Source of the DNA: Streptococcus suis YS161
Lineage (GTDB): Bacteria > Bacillota > Bacilli > Lactobacillales > Streptococcaceae
Assembly: GCF_002760245.1 (NCBI RefSeq)
Contig: NZ_ASCA01000056.1
Coordinates: 1 to 64,000 of the forward strand
Length of the DNA: 64,000 bases
Reading direction: 5' to 3'
Positions within the stretch are counted from its first letter, which is position 1, and the number at the start of each line of letters is the position of its first letter. Both the position numbers and the translations under genes were made by a program. This document shows positions 26,893 through 35,062 of this stretch, piece by piece. The notes beneath the pieces were generated by a model. That model was not told where the DNA came from. It worked only from the letters and a program-made list of their open reading frames with translations, and made no database searches.

Positions 26893-27060
26893 ATGAATAA
26901 TAAGAAAATATATCGTCTAATATCTATAGGTTTAGCAATCTTTTCAGCTATTCTTGCAGTCGTTTTATTTGTGTGGGGAGAAAGAGGGCAAGTTTTTATA
27001 GCTATACTACCTCTCCTTTTATCGAAAATCATAGATAATATTGGAAAAAATAAAGGTTGA
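26893..27060 (+). CDS. Small two-helix membrane protein in the ABC operon
   Basis: A 55-residue protein starting ATG 26893, with AAAGGAG about 7 nt upstream, 12 nt after the permease stop. It begins MNNKKIYRLISIGLAIFSAI. Two hydrophobic stretches are visible (about residues 10-28 and 33-47) with a short charged loop (WGERG) between and a Lys-rich end (GKNKG). No family is recognised. Position and spacing suggest a small accessory subunit of the exporter. The terminator at 27085 closes the operon. Confidence 0.7.
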   Translation: MNNKKIYRLISIGLAIFSAILAVVLFVWGERGQVFIAILPLLLSKIIDNIGKNKG

Positions 27061-27084
27061 ATGACAGTGCTTAGTAGGTAAAGC

Positions 27085-27106
27085 AAAAGAGCCATGTGCT
27101 CTTTTT
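27085..27106 (+). terminator. Intrinsic terminator of the ABC exporter operon
   Basis: AAAAGAGC-CATGT-GCTCTTTT and a T run, identical in its core to the terminator at 25013-25041. Confidence 0.88.
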
Positions 27107-27120
27107 ATGTATCCAAACGA

Positions 27121-27149
27121 AAAGCCTTGTCGCAATGACTAGGCTTTTT
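27121..27149 (-). terminator. Terminator of the MntE-like gene
   Basis: Arms AAAAGCCT and AGGCTTTT; the gene's stop codon lies in the right arm. Symmetric A/T tails could let it act in both directions. Confidence 0.6.
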
Positions 27150-28329
27150 TGGATATTTGATGAAATACAACCGTCCAATTTTCATGACGGCGCCAAAGTG
27201 ACGTATGAACATAATCACCAATTTCAAACGTAACTAATTTTGATTTTTGGCTAATGGAGGTCATTTGGTAATTGGATAAATACGTGGTTTGGATGGGGTG
27301 GTCGACAAGCATCTGAGTTTTATTTCGATAGCGGCCTTTGGCATCAATTAAGAGATACTGGTCGTCAATCAATTCTTCATACCCATTAGCATGTGCTTGT
27401 ATCTCTGTTTCAAAACGGAAGAGTTTGTCGTACACATGCTCATACATCTCATCGTGTGGAATTTCAGATGGTTCTACGTGAATATCCACATCAAAAACTC
27501 CATGTTTGAGTGTTAGGAGTTGCTCAACCTGCTCAGTCACTTCATGACTTTCATAAACGGATAAGTCTGGATTCATTTCTAAAACAACATCAAGGTAGAT
27601 ATTGGCTCCATAAGTCCGACCACGTTGTGATTTGACAGAAACGATTTTTGGGAGTTTGAGAATATCTTCCTCGTACTTTTTCAATAAGTTTTCATCAAAT
27701 CCATCAGATAGTGTAAAGAAGCTTTCCATAAAAATATCGTAGGCAGTTTTTAGGATAAAGAAGGTAATGATGATGGCTGCAATTTTATCGACAATAGGGA
27801 AGTTGAAAGCCGCAGCAAAGATCGCGATAGAAGTTCCTATGGAAGTGACTGCATCGGATAGATTATCCTTGGCAGCTGCTTCTAAGGCCTTGGAACGTAC
27901 TTTTTTTGCCAAGCGGTTATTATATAAATAAACAGCTAACATAACTAGTGCAGAAAAAATTCCGACAATGGCCCCCATAATGTCTACTTCGATAGAAGAA
28001 TTGCTGATTAGTTTTTGGAGGGTATCATAGAGTACTTGGAAACCAACGACAAACATGATGAAGGATGTAATCAAGCTTGCCAAGTCTTCCATTTTCCAGT
28101 GTCCAAATTTATGATCGGTATCAGCTGGTTTCTGTGCCATTTTTAGTCCAACAAGTACAGCGATATTACCGATAATATCAGAAATATTATTGAAGGCATC
28201 TGCTCGTAAGGCATCTGAATGAAAGAGTTGTCCTGCAACGAGTTTGATACCTGATAAGATAATATAGGCACCGATAGATAGCAAAGCACCGCGTTCAGCA
28301 AGTTTTAGATTGGTTACGTTTTGGTTCAT
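27139..28329 (-). CDS. mntE: Cation diffusion facilitator, MntE-like manganese exporter
   Basis: A 396-residue CDF protein with six N-terminal membrane helices and an extended cytoplasmic C-terminal domain. The helix-2 metal motif is DAFNNISD (about residues 43-50), with Asn where zinc exporters have the first ligand, and the helix-5 partner lies in AAAKDNLSDAVTS. An Asn-Asp arrangement and the long C-terminus match streptococcal MntE, which exports Mn(II) by proton antiport. The family is certain; the metal is inferred. Monocistronic, minus strand. Confidence 0.8.
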   Translation of the reverse strand: MNQNVTNLKLAERGALLSIGAYIILSGIKLVAGQLFHSDALRADAFNNISDIIGNIAVLVGLKMAQKPADTDHKFGHWKMEDLASLITSFIMFVVGFQVLYDTLQKLISNSSIEVDIMGAIVGIFSALVMLAVYLYNNRLAKKVRSKALEAAAKDNLSDAVTSIGTSIAIFAAAFNFPIVDKIAAIIITFFILKTAYDIFMESFFTLSDGFDENLLKKYEEDILKLPKIVSVKSQRGRTYGANIYLDVVLEMNPDLSVYESHEVTEQVEQLLTLKHGVFDVDIHVEPSEIPHDEMYEHVYDKLFRFETEIQAHANGYEELIDDQYLLIDAKGRYRNKTQMLVDHPIQTTYLSNYQMTSISQKSKLVTFEIGDYVHTSLWRRHENWTVVFHQISKKA

Positions 28330-28360
28330 AGCATCTCCTTTGATAAGTTTTCATTTTAAC

Positions 28361-28385
28361 AAAAAGGCCCCTTATTTTCAAGGGG
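28361..28385 (-). terminator. Terminator of the ThrE-type operon
   Basis: On the minus strand CCCCTT-GAAAAT-AAGGGG followed by CCTTTTTG. Confidence 0.75.
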
Positions 28386-28838
28386 TTAGGCTGCTTTTTT
28401 GCCGGTTCGAAGAACCTTATAAAGGCGCAATAATATTGTTCCGCTGGCCATACCGATGGGAATGACTAAGGCTAAAGTTAAGACGGTAGTGATATTGGTT
28501 AGGGCTTGAGCGTGGTCTCCAGAAACGAAATAAGTCGTGGTCATGTAGGCTCGATAGCCTGGAACAAGCGGTGCAAGTATAGCCAATGAAAAGATGACGG
28601 AGGGTGTTTTTAACCAAATACTCATGATTTGACTGATACAGGATCCGATAATTGCCGCGAAAAAGGTAGCAATCAAGACATTTGTTGGTTCCAATAGTAA
28701 AAGATAAATAAGCCAAACAAGCATGCCTAGGAGTCCACCAGGGACCAGCATTTTTCTTTGAACATTGAGAACAATTAAGAAGGCTGCGATAGCGATATAA
28801 GAGGCGAGTGCCTGTAATAAGAAGTGAACTGGTGTCAT
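28386..28838 (-). CDS. Threonine/serine exporter family protein, small (ThrE_2/DUF3815) subunit
   Basis: A 150-residue membrane protein with four or five helices, containing VPGGLLGMLVWLIYLLLLEP (about 32-51) and APLVPGYRAYMTT (about 88-100). Together with the gene just upstream (28842-29600, 3-nt gap) it forms the split version of the ThrE exporter, in which the two halves of the full-length protein are separate genes. Amino acid export is the family role; the substrate is unproven. Confidence 0.83.
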   Translation of the reverse strand: MTPVHFLLQALASYIAIAAFLIVLNVQRKMLVPGGLLGMLVWLIYLLLLEPTNVLIATFFAAIIGSCISQIMSIWLKTPSVIFSLAILAPLVPGYRAYMTTTYFVSGDHAQALTNITTVLTLALVIPIGMASGTILLRLYKVLRTGKKAA

Positions 28839-28841
28839 AGA

Positions 28842-29600
28842 TTACCTCACAAGCATAAAGGCCACAGTTGTACCTGCACCGAGCGATAAGATAATAAGCG
28901 CTGTTTGGAAAAATTTGGTCATCCCTGTATTGATATGATTGGTCATGAGGTCTCTTACAGCATTTGTAAAAGCAATCCCTGGTACAAAAGGCATGACTGC
29001 CCCTGCATTAATCAGGTTAGGATTAATGGGGAGAGTAGTGGTTGCGCTTAATAAATAAGAGGTGAGTGAGAAGACAAAGGCGCCAACGAAGGTGGTGACA
29101 AAATCAATGCCAATATAGCGATCGACAATTAGTGAGATAGGGAAAGCTAAAGCTGTTGCGAGGACAGCACCTGCTGCATCTAAAAGAGAACCTCCGAACA
29201 TGATGGTAAAAAATGGTGCGGCTACTACGGCAGCTAAGGTTATTTGGATATTGTTATAAGGTGGCTTTTGTTGTTTGATTGCATTTAATTGGCTCCATGC
29301 TTCTTCTAGGCTGATTTCTTCATTGGCTAGGGAACGGGAGATTTGGTTGACGTCACAAACTTTCTGCATGTCGTAATTTGAATTGACAATGCGTTTCATA
29401 CGCGAAATATTCGTATGGTCGATGGAGAAAAAGATAGCAGCAGGGATGGCAAGGACATTGGCCTGTTCAATTCCTTGTGAATGTGCAATCCGAATCATGG
29501 TATCTTCAACTCGGTGAATTTCTGCACCGCTTTGTGCCAAAATCGCACCAGCGAGCATGAGCACGTCTATGACCAAGTTTAGTCTAGGAGTGTTTTCCAT
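28842..29600 (-). CDS. Threonine/serine exporter family protein, large (ThrE/DUF1212) subunit
   Basis: A 252-residue protein. The N-terminal half contains the signature GAEIHRVEDTMIRIA (about residues 26-40), proposed to have hydrolase-like residues in ThrE, and the C-terminal half has about five membrane helices ending AGTTVAFMLVR. AVMPFVPGIAFTNAVRDL (about 208-225) matches the corresponding motif of the small subunit. It is the first gene of the two-gene minus-strand operon and is divergent from the MarR gene. Confidence 0.85.
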   Translation of the reverse strand: MENTPRLNLVIDVLMLAGAILAQSGAEIHRVEDTMIRIAHSQGIEQANVLAIPAAIFFSIDHTNISRMKRIVNSNYDMQKVCDVNQISRSLANEEISLEEAWSQLNAIKQQKPPYNNIQITLAAVVAAPFFTIMFGGSLLDAAGAVLATALAFPISLIVDRYIGIDFVTTFVGAFVFSLTSYLLSATTTLPINPNLINAGAVMPFVPGIAFTNAVRDLMTNHINTGMTKFFQTALIILSLGAGTTVAFMLVR

Positions 29601-29692
29601 AAGTAAGTCCCATCCCTCTGCTAGTTATTTTCTTAATTATAACAAAATATAGGTGTAGGCAATATATTTTTTTTAATAGATAGGCAAAATAG

Positions 29693-29720
29693 TTGAAAAT
29701 TGTTCGGATTGTAGTATAAT
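29693..29720 (+). promoter_or_regulatory. Promoter of the marR-DUF1304 operon
   Basis: TTGAAA at 29693-29698 and TATAAT at 29715-29720, 16-bp spacer. Confidence 0.6.
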
Positions 29721-29731
29721 TGACTTATCAA

Positions 29732-29749
29732 TGATTGATTAATCAATCA
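29732..29749. promoter_or_regulatory. Perfect 18-bp palindrome, probable MarR operator
   Basis: TGATTGATTAATCAATCA is fully self-complementary. It lies 12 bp after the -10 box and 14 bp before the MarR start codon, so a bound dimer would block initiation. Autoregulation by the adjacent MarR protein is inference. Confidence 0.7.
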
Positions 29750-29759
29750 AAAGAGGTAG

Positions 29760-30200
<441 letters not shown>

Positions 30201-30211
30201 GAGGAGACGTT

Positions 30212-30571
30212 ATGTCTATTTTTACCACTATTCTAGCTAGTATCGTAGCTATTGAGCACCTATATATCATGTATTTGGAAACCTTTGCGACCCATTCAGG
30301 CTCTACTAGTCGCGTATTCAATATGGAGAAGGAAGAATTACAACGTAAGTCTGTGACAACCCTATTTAAAAACCAGGGAATCTATAATGGTTTGTTGGCC
30401 GTCTTCCTTATCTATGGAATTTTCACAGGCAACCTTGAAGTGACAACTATTTTTGTCTTGTTTGTTATTGGAGCAGCAGGCTACGGAGCAGCGACTTCTA
30501 GTCCAAAAATCATCTTAACCCAAGGTGGACCAGCTATCTTGGCATTAATTTCTATTTTGTTGTTTAAATAG
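30212..30571 (+). CDS. DUF1304 family membrane protein
   Basis: A 119-residue protein with four predicted helices. It contains the family features VAIEHLYIMYLE near the N-terminus (with the conserved Glu-His) and KNQGIYNGLLAVFLIYG in the middle. The ATG at 30212 follows GAGGAG by 5 nt; a TTG 15 nt earlier is unlikely. Co-transcribed with the MarR regulator. The function of the family is not known to me; pairing with MarR suggests a stress or drug response. Confidence 0.82.
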   Translation: MSIFTTILASIVAIEHLYIMYLETFATHSGSTSRVFNMEKEELQRKSVTTLFKNQGIYNGLLAVFLIYGIFTGNLEVTTIFVLFVIGAAGYGAATSSPKIILTQGGPAILALISILLFK

Positions 30572-30574
30572 GTT

Positions 30575-30602
30575 AAAAAGCCTTCCGTGAGGAGGGCTTT
30601 TT
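30575..30602 (+). terminator. Terminator of marR-DUF1304
   Basis: AAAAAGCCTTCC/GGAGGGCTTTTT hairpin with one G-T pair. Being symmetric, it probably also serves the convergent DUF4097 operon. Confidence 0.85.
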
Positions 30603-30606
30603 GCAA

Positions 30607-31461
30607 TTACTGAATATTCAGTTCTCCATCTAGTGTAGAGATATAGAGGTAATTAGTGGCTTGGGGATTGGAATAGGTTGGAAGGTCAATTCCCAGATTA
30701 TTTTGACTGGCATCTATATGGATGTCAGTTTTTGTTTTGGAATGAAGAGAAATGTCGATTGAACCATCGTAATTACTGATGCCATGCTTTCCCTCTAGTT
30801 TTAGGTTTTCTGCTTTAAAATCACCATCCTCAACAGTTAGAATACTTCCGGTAGTATCGGTGATGTCCGCTGGACTTGTTAATGTGGACTGATTGATTGC
30901 TACTTCTCCATTGAGGTGTGACAAATGAGCAAAGCTGAGTTGACTGTTTTCAATCAACATATCCCCATCTTCTGCAGTGAGTTCAAGATTTTGAATAGTC
31001 ACTTTATCCAGATAGACATCCCCTTGAATGCTCCCTGAGAGTGTTTCGATTGTGCTATTTTTAGGGACCTGTAAGACAGGTTGGTAGTAGGCAACATTCT
31101 GGTCATTGACAAGATGTAAGATAGGTTCGAGTAAACCATCATAAGTAACGATGCCTTGAAAAGCACTAGAAATAGTTAATTTTCCATCTTGGACTTGGTG
31201 ACTGAGGAGGTCGATATCTTTATGCTGATTTCGATAGTAGTGGAGGTGGAATTGGTTGTCAGGCGAGGGCATAATGGACAGTCTTTCATTAACTTCTATA
31301 GCCCTAATGTTACTAAAACTGGCTGTTTGGGGCTGAAAATAGTTTTCTGCAACAGTTTTCATATTTGTCCAACCGCCAGCCAGGTAGCCAATGAGGCTTA
31401 GAACGGCTCCAAGACCTAGCAGGCTCAGACTGATTTTCGTAAATGGTTTAAGCTGTTTCAT
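30607..31461 (-). CDS. DUF4097-family putative envelope protein
   Basis: A 284-residue protein with one membrane helix near the N-terminus (about residues 11-29). A right-handed beta-helix-like DUF4097 (adhesin-type) repeat region follows, rich in short strands such as LELTAEDGDMLIENSQL and ILTVEDGDFKAENLKL. The ATG at 31461 is used because AAGGAGG precedes it; a longer frame from 31527 would overlap the upstream gene by 80 nt. It is the last gene of the PadR operon. Such proteins are thought to sense or shield the envelope; no specific role is known here. Confidence 0.72.
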   Translation of the reverse strand: MKQLKPFTKISLSLLGLGAVLSLIGYLAGGWTNMKTVAENYFQPQTASFSNIRAIEVNERLSIMPSPDNQFHLHYYRNQHKDIDLLSHQVQDGKLTISSAFQGIVTYDGLLEPILHLVNDQNVAYYQPVLQVPKNSTIETLSGSIQGDVYLDKVTIQNLELTAEDGDMLIENSQLSFAHLSHLNGEVAINQSTLTSPADITDTTGSILTVEDGDFKAENLKLEGKHGISNYDGSIDISLHSKTKTDIHIDASQNNLGIDLPTYSNPQATNYLYISTLDGELNIQ

Positions 31462-32026
31462 AGTAGCCTCCTTTGCGGATTTTTCTTTGTATCCAATGTA
31501 AAACAAGCAAGAAGGTTTTGCTTCCAAGGTCTAGAGTGAATTTACTACCCAATAGAGTGAGGGCCAAGCAGATGAGGGCCAGGCCTGTGAAGAGCAGGGA
31601 GGTAGACCATGATAGTGTGAAGAGGTCAAAGGCGAGGAGTAGCTGGGCTATCGCCAGGCTGAGGAGGACAATCCAGAGTGAGATAAGAAGTAGGAAGACA
31701 CTGAAGATGAGCAGGAGAAGGGTGATGAAGAGGGCAATCAAGCTGATGGCTAGGGGGATGCCGATTGGTGCGGCAAGGATAGAGAGGATGGTCAGCCAGA
31801 CCATATTGCGGGTATTTGGCTTATCCTCAATCTTCTCTTTATCATATAGATTGGCTAGAATTTCACGGGCTGCTTCTTTTGGACTGCCTAATTCTTTAAT
31901 GGCTTGCTCGTCGTTTTCTTTCTCATCGAAAAACTCATTGAAATAGTCTAAGGTATCCTGAAAATCTTCTTTTGGCAGGTGTTTGAGATGTTTTTCGAGT
32001 TTCTGTAAATATTCCTTGCGCTTCAT
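31448..32026 (-). CDS. DUF1700-family membrane protein
   Basis: A 192-residue protein. The N-terminal 60 residues are the charged DUF1700 domain (YLQKLEKHLKHLPKEDFQ; YFNEFFDEKENDEQAIKELG; AAREILANL). Four hydrophobic helices follow (about 72-165) with Leu/Ile-rich sequence. It sits in the PadR operon and overlaps the next gene by 14 nt. Its N-terminal domain is a paralogue of the N-terminus of the next protein upstream (32038-33150). Probable signal-transducing or scaffolding membrane protein. Confidence 0.8.
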   Translation of the reverse strand: MKRKEYLQKLEKHLKHLPKEDFQDTLDYFNEFFDEKENDEQAIKELGSPKEAAREILANLYDKEKIEDKPNTRNMVWLTILSILAAPIGIPLAISLIALFITLLLLIFSVFLLLISLWIVLLSLAIAQLLLAFDLFTLSWSTSLLFTGLALICLALTLLGSKFTLDLGSKTFLLVLHWIQRKIRKGGYYETA

Positions 32027-32037
32027 GGGAACCTCCT

Positions 32038-33150
32038 TTATCCTATGCTAAGCTGGCAGTCATGACAATGAATAACCAACTGAGCAGGGCTATTTTCTTG
32101 CCTATAGCTGAGATGAGTGATGTCACCCTCTTTCATCATTGTAAACGCCTTATCTTTTGGAAGTTTAAGGCTAGAATCTTCCTCCCAGATGTCCAAACTG
32201 ATGTCTGTACTTGGTTTATAGGTTAAGACAGAATCTTCAGCCTGGCAGTTAAGGCTCTTTTCAAGGACAAAATCCTTCAACTTCCAGACACAGTCTTCTA
32301 ATGTTATCCTTGCATCTGAAAGGCTCATGCTTGAGAGAGTGATAACAGCATCGCTGGCTTCCAATTTTAACTCGCTCATCTGTCCATCTGAGATAGTTAG
32401 TGTAGCGTCTTCTAACCGTAGAGCAGAGCTTGGACAGCTCACTTTCGTCATGCTGATGCTGCTATCTTCTGCATTGATGACCAGCTGTTCGCTCGCCTGC
32501 ACATCTGCCATCGTCAGACTACTATCTCTCGTTTTCAGATTGAGACTAGTAAGGGGCAGGAGTCTTTTAGGGATTTTGAGAATAGCAGAGCTGGTTTGCT
32601 GGTTGGAAAAGTAGAGGTGGTCTGGGAGTGGCTTGCTAGATAGGTACAAACTATCTTGAACTAGTTGATAGTCAAAAGCCTGATAGGACATTTCTTCAGA
32701 AAATGGATTGTGTAATACTACCTTATCACCTTCATAGCTTTGCACACTAAGCGCTTGGTCTTCGAGAATAATCTGTAGATTTGAAAAATCAGGTAATTCT
32801 ACAATCTTCGCCGTCAATTCAATTCTTTCCCTAGCTTGATAGGCTGAATGTTTGAAATTGTTGAAAAAATTCTCCCAGTCAAATTGAAAGTCAAAATCAA
32901 AGTTGAAATCAAATGGTTTAGATGAATGTAGACTTGCTTGGTCTTTCTCGGTGATTAGGGCATCTTCAGGTAGATTGGCAATGATTTCTTTTGCTGCTTC
33001 ATCAGGTGTTCCTAGCTCTATAATAGCTTCCTCATCGTTATCCTTTTCGTCAAAATATTCATTGAAGTAGTCCAGAGCCTCCTGTCTGGCACTTGGATGA
33101 AGTTGAAATAATGCTTGTTCCAGTTGGTTCAAATAATCTGCGCGTGTCAT
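32038..33150 (-). CDS. DUF1700-DUF4097 fusion protein
   Basis: A 370-residue protein. The N-terminal about 60 residues form a DUF1700 domain (YLNQLEQALFQLHP; YFNEYFDEKDNDEEAIIELG). An aromatic linker (FDFNFDFDFQFDWENFFNNF, about 78-97) follows, then a long DUF4097 beta-repeat region with alternating SLNLKTRDSSLTM and VINAEDSSISM-like units. No membrane helix is obvious, unlike the two proteins encoded downstream. It is second in the operon and overlaps padR by 4 nt. The FxFxFxF linker is unusual and may be a membrane or partner contact. Confidence 0.75.
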   Translation of the reverse strand: MTRADYLNQLEQALFQLHPSARQEALDYFNEYFDEKDNDEEAIIELGTPDEAAKEIIANLPEDALITEKDQASLHSSKPFDFNFDFDFQFDWENFFNNFKHSAYQARERIELTAKIVELPDFSNLQIILEDQALSVQSYEGDKVVLHNPFSEEMSYQAFDYQLVQDSLYLSSKPLPDHLYFSNQQTSSAILKIPKRLLPLTSLNLKTRDSSLTMADVQASEQLVINAEDSSISMTKVSCPSSALRLEDATLTISDGQMSELKLEASDAVITLSSMSLSDARITLEDCVWKLKDFVLEKSLNCQAEDSVLTYKPSTDISLDIWEEDSSLKLPKDKAFTMMKEGDITHLSYRQENSPAQLVIHCHDCQLSIG

Positions 33151-33464
33151 TTTCGTAAGCTCCCTTCTATAATTCCGTCAATATGGTCTTTGTAGCTATT
33201 CCATTCACCCTGCAGGAAGGGGAGGTGTTCACGTCCAGCAGGAGTGATGGTATAGTATTTCCGCTTTCTCCCTTGAAATTCTTGGGTATAGGTGGTGACA
33301 TAGCCAGCCTTTTCCAATTTTTTCAAAATAGGGTAGAGTGTGGATTCCTTTATATCAGCAACTATCTTGATGGTTTGGCTGATTTCATAGCCGTAGGAAT
33401 CCTGCTTTTCCACGATGGCTAATACCAGAAATTCTATCAAGATAGAGGATACGGGGTAGTACAT
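33147..33464 (-). CDS. PadR-family transcriptional regulator
   Basis: A 105-residue winged-helix protein (subfamily 1). It contains VEKQDSYGYEISQTI, the recognition region ESTLYPILKKLEKAGYV (about residues 40-56) and the wing GRKRKYYTITPAG. It heads a four-gene minus-strand operon with DUF1700/DUF4097 proteins, an arrangement seen widely in Firmicutes for envelope-stress modules, and probably represses it. The upstream DNA is AT-rich with ATATA-type repeats (33495-33560) that could hold operators, but no single clear palindrome stands out. Confidence 0.88.
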   Translation of the reverse strand: MYYPVSSILIEFLVLAIVEKQDSYGYEISQTIKIVADIKESTLYPILKKLEKAGYVTTYTQEFQGRKRKYYTITPAGREHLPFLQGEWNSYKDHIDGIIEGSLRK

Positions 33465-33579
33465 AAACTCACCTCTTTATCTTTATGTAATTATTTTATA
33501 TATAAATTATATACCTATTATTTAGTAAAATCAAGCGATTATATAAAATTTTTATATATCATCAAAATTCTTTTCTATA

Positions 33580-33588
33580 TGCTATACT
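33580..33588 (+). promoter_or_regulatory. Extended -10 promoter placing +1 at the AEC transporter ATG
   Basis: TGC-TATACT ends 6 nt before the ATG at 33595, with no Shine-Dalgarno between. Confidence 0.6.
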
Positions 33589-33594
33589 AGTTTC

Positions 33595-34509
33595 ATGAAT
33601 GAACTTGAATTATTAGCCCGTGCTCTCGGTTTTATCTTTGTTATCGGTTTAGGTTATACATTAAAAGTCAAAGGGATTGTTCGAAGGGAAGATGCAAGAA
33701 TCTTTTCTAGCTTAGTGATGAATATTACGCTACCAGCTTCTCTCCTTGTAGCTTCAGCGACAGCCCAAGTATCTATAGATTTATACGTTCCCTTCATATT
33801 AGGAATTCTTTGTAATCTTTTTTTGGATATGGTGGGATACTGGGAAGCGAAGAAGTCTGGTCAACAGACTTCCGTCGGTCTTATGCAGTTATCAGGCTAT
33901 AATATCGGAACCTTTACACTCCCATTTGTGCAAGCTTTTTTTCCGCTATCTAGTCTACTAAGCGTCATCGTATTTGATGCGGGGAATGCAATCATGGTTC
34001 TAGGTGGGAATTACAGTATCGCAGCTGGTGTGGATGAAGAGCAGGAAAGAATGACCGTTGCAACTTTTATAAAGAATCTTTCACGCTCAGTTCCACTAGT
34101 AGTCTATCTAGTTAGCCTATCGTTAGCAGTCTGCTCTATCAAACTTCCACGCGAACTTATCTCTGCGCTGACGATAGCCAGTAACGCCAATCCTTTTTTA
34201 GCCATGCTCATGTTGGGAATCTTGCTTGATTTAAAATTGAATTGGCAAGAAATTAGTCGATTGGCCTATCTTCTCTCTTTGAGGCTGGGTGCGAATATTC
34301 TAATAGCAGGAGTCATTTATTTTCTTCTACCTATTGATAAAACGATGAAAATCATGTTGCTGGTCTGTCTCGTTTCTCCGATTTCAGTCATGTCCCCAAT
34401 TTATGCATTAAAGTTAGGTAGTCGATCAGCTGAACCTGCCAATGTTAACTCCTTATCTATTTTGGTCAGCCTAGTCATGATGGTTCTTCTTATTTTTCTA
34501 TTCGTTTAA
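33595..34509 (+). CDS. AEC-family (auxin efflux carrier-like) transporter
   Basis: A 304-residue membrane protein with about ten helices, containing LVMNITLPASLLVASA (about residues 40-55), LSGYNIGTFTLPFVQAFFP (about 99-117) and AGNAIMVLGGNYSIA. The family exports organic anions or malate-like compounds. No Shine-Dalgarno precedes the ATG; a -10 box 6 nt upstream suggests a leaderless mRNA. A later start inside the gene is an alternative, but the first helix would be lost. Monocistronic. Confidence 0.82.
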   Translation: MNELELLARALGFIFVIGLGYTLKVKGIVRREDARIFSSLVMNITLPASLLVASATAQVSIDLYVPFILGILCNLFLDMVGYWEAKKSGQQTSVGLMQLSGYNIGTFTLPFVQAFFPLSSLLSVIVFDAGNAIMVLGGNYSIAAGVDEEQERMTVATFIKNLSRSVPLVVYLVSLSLAVCSIKLPRELISALTIASNANPFLAMLMLGILLDLKLNWQEISRLAYLLSLRLGANILIAGVIYFLLPIDKTMKIMLLVCLVSPISVMSPIYALKLGSRSAEPANVNSLSILVSLVMMVLLIFLFV

Positions 34510-34510
34510 A

Positions 34511-34534
34511 AAAGCCTCCGCGTGTGCGGGGGCT
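34511..34534 (-). terminator. Terminator of the DUF5684-like gene
   Basis: Stem AGCCTCCGC/GCGGGGGCT (one wobble). The T run lies on the minus-strand side. Confidence 0.7.
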
Positions 34535-34544
34535 TGATTGTACA

Positions 34545-34943
34545 TTAATCAATAAAGAATTCTTGTGGACCTTGGTAACGACTTCCATCATTAAAGGCGA
34601 TGTAGAGGTTAAAGATAGGTGTAAGAAGAACATAGAAGATAGCTTGTACAGCTGATAAACCGAAGCTACGACCAAAATTGTAAACGAGATAGATGCCATA
34701 TAATGGTCCTGCTAGTGGAATCAGTAAGAATAGAATGAACCATCTTTTTTCATAGCCGAAGGCGATGCATTGTTGGATATAGAGATTGTAGATTGGAATC
34801 AATGATTTCCAACCAGCATAGCCTGCTTTTTTGAAGAGGATGTAGTTGGAAATAGCAACAAGAATATACCAAATAAATGAAAATAGTAGTGTTGTACCCC
34901 AAATGCCAATGAGAATTCCCTGTGCTAATGTTTCTTCTGTCAT
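34545..34943 (-). CDS. DUF5684-like small integral membrane protein
   Basis: A 132-residue protein with four predicted helices. It has FKKAGYAGWKSLIPIYNLYI (about residues 37-56), the recognisable core of this family, and a C-terminal IFNLYIAFNDGSRY. In some bacteria similar domains are linked to signal peptidase S26. Transcribed alone on the minus strand; RBS GAAATGGAG lies upstream. Function unknown. Confidence 0.72.
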   Translation of the reverse strand: MTEETLAQGILIGIWGTTLLFSFIWYILVAISNYILFKKAGYAGWKSLIPIYNLYIQQCIAFGYEKRWFILFLLIPLAGPLYGIYLVYNFGRSFGLSAVQAIFYVLLTPIFNLYIAFNDGSRYQGPQEFFID

Positions 34944-35023
34944 AATAAAACTCCATTTCTTTTTGATGGTTCTATTATAACAGTATTAGTTCAATAATAC
35001 AATAGTTATATCGGACAATTTTC

Positions 35024-35057
35024 GAAAAAAGTAGATTTTTTCAGAAAACCTACTTTT
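35024..35057 (-). terminator. Terminator of pepT
   Basis: Minus-strand stem AAAAGTAG/CTACTTTT followed by T residues. Confidence 0.6.
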
Positions 35058-35062
35058 CTTTC

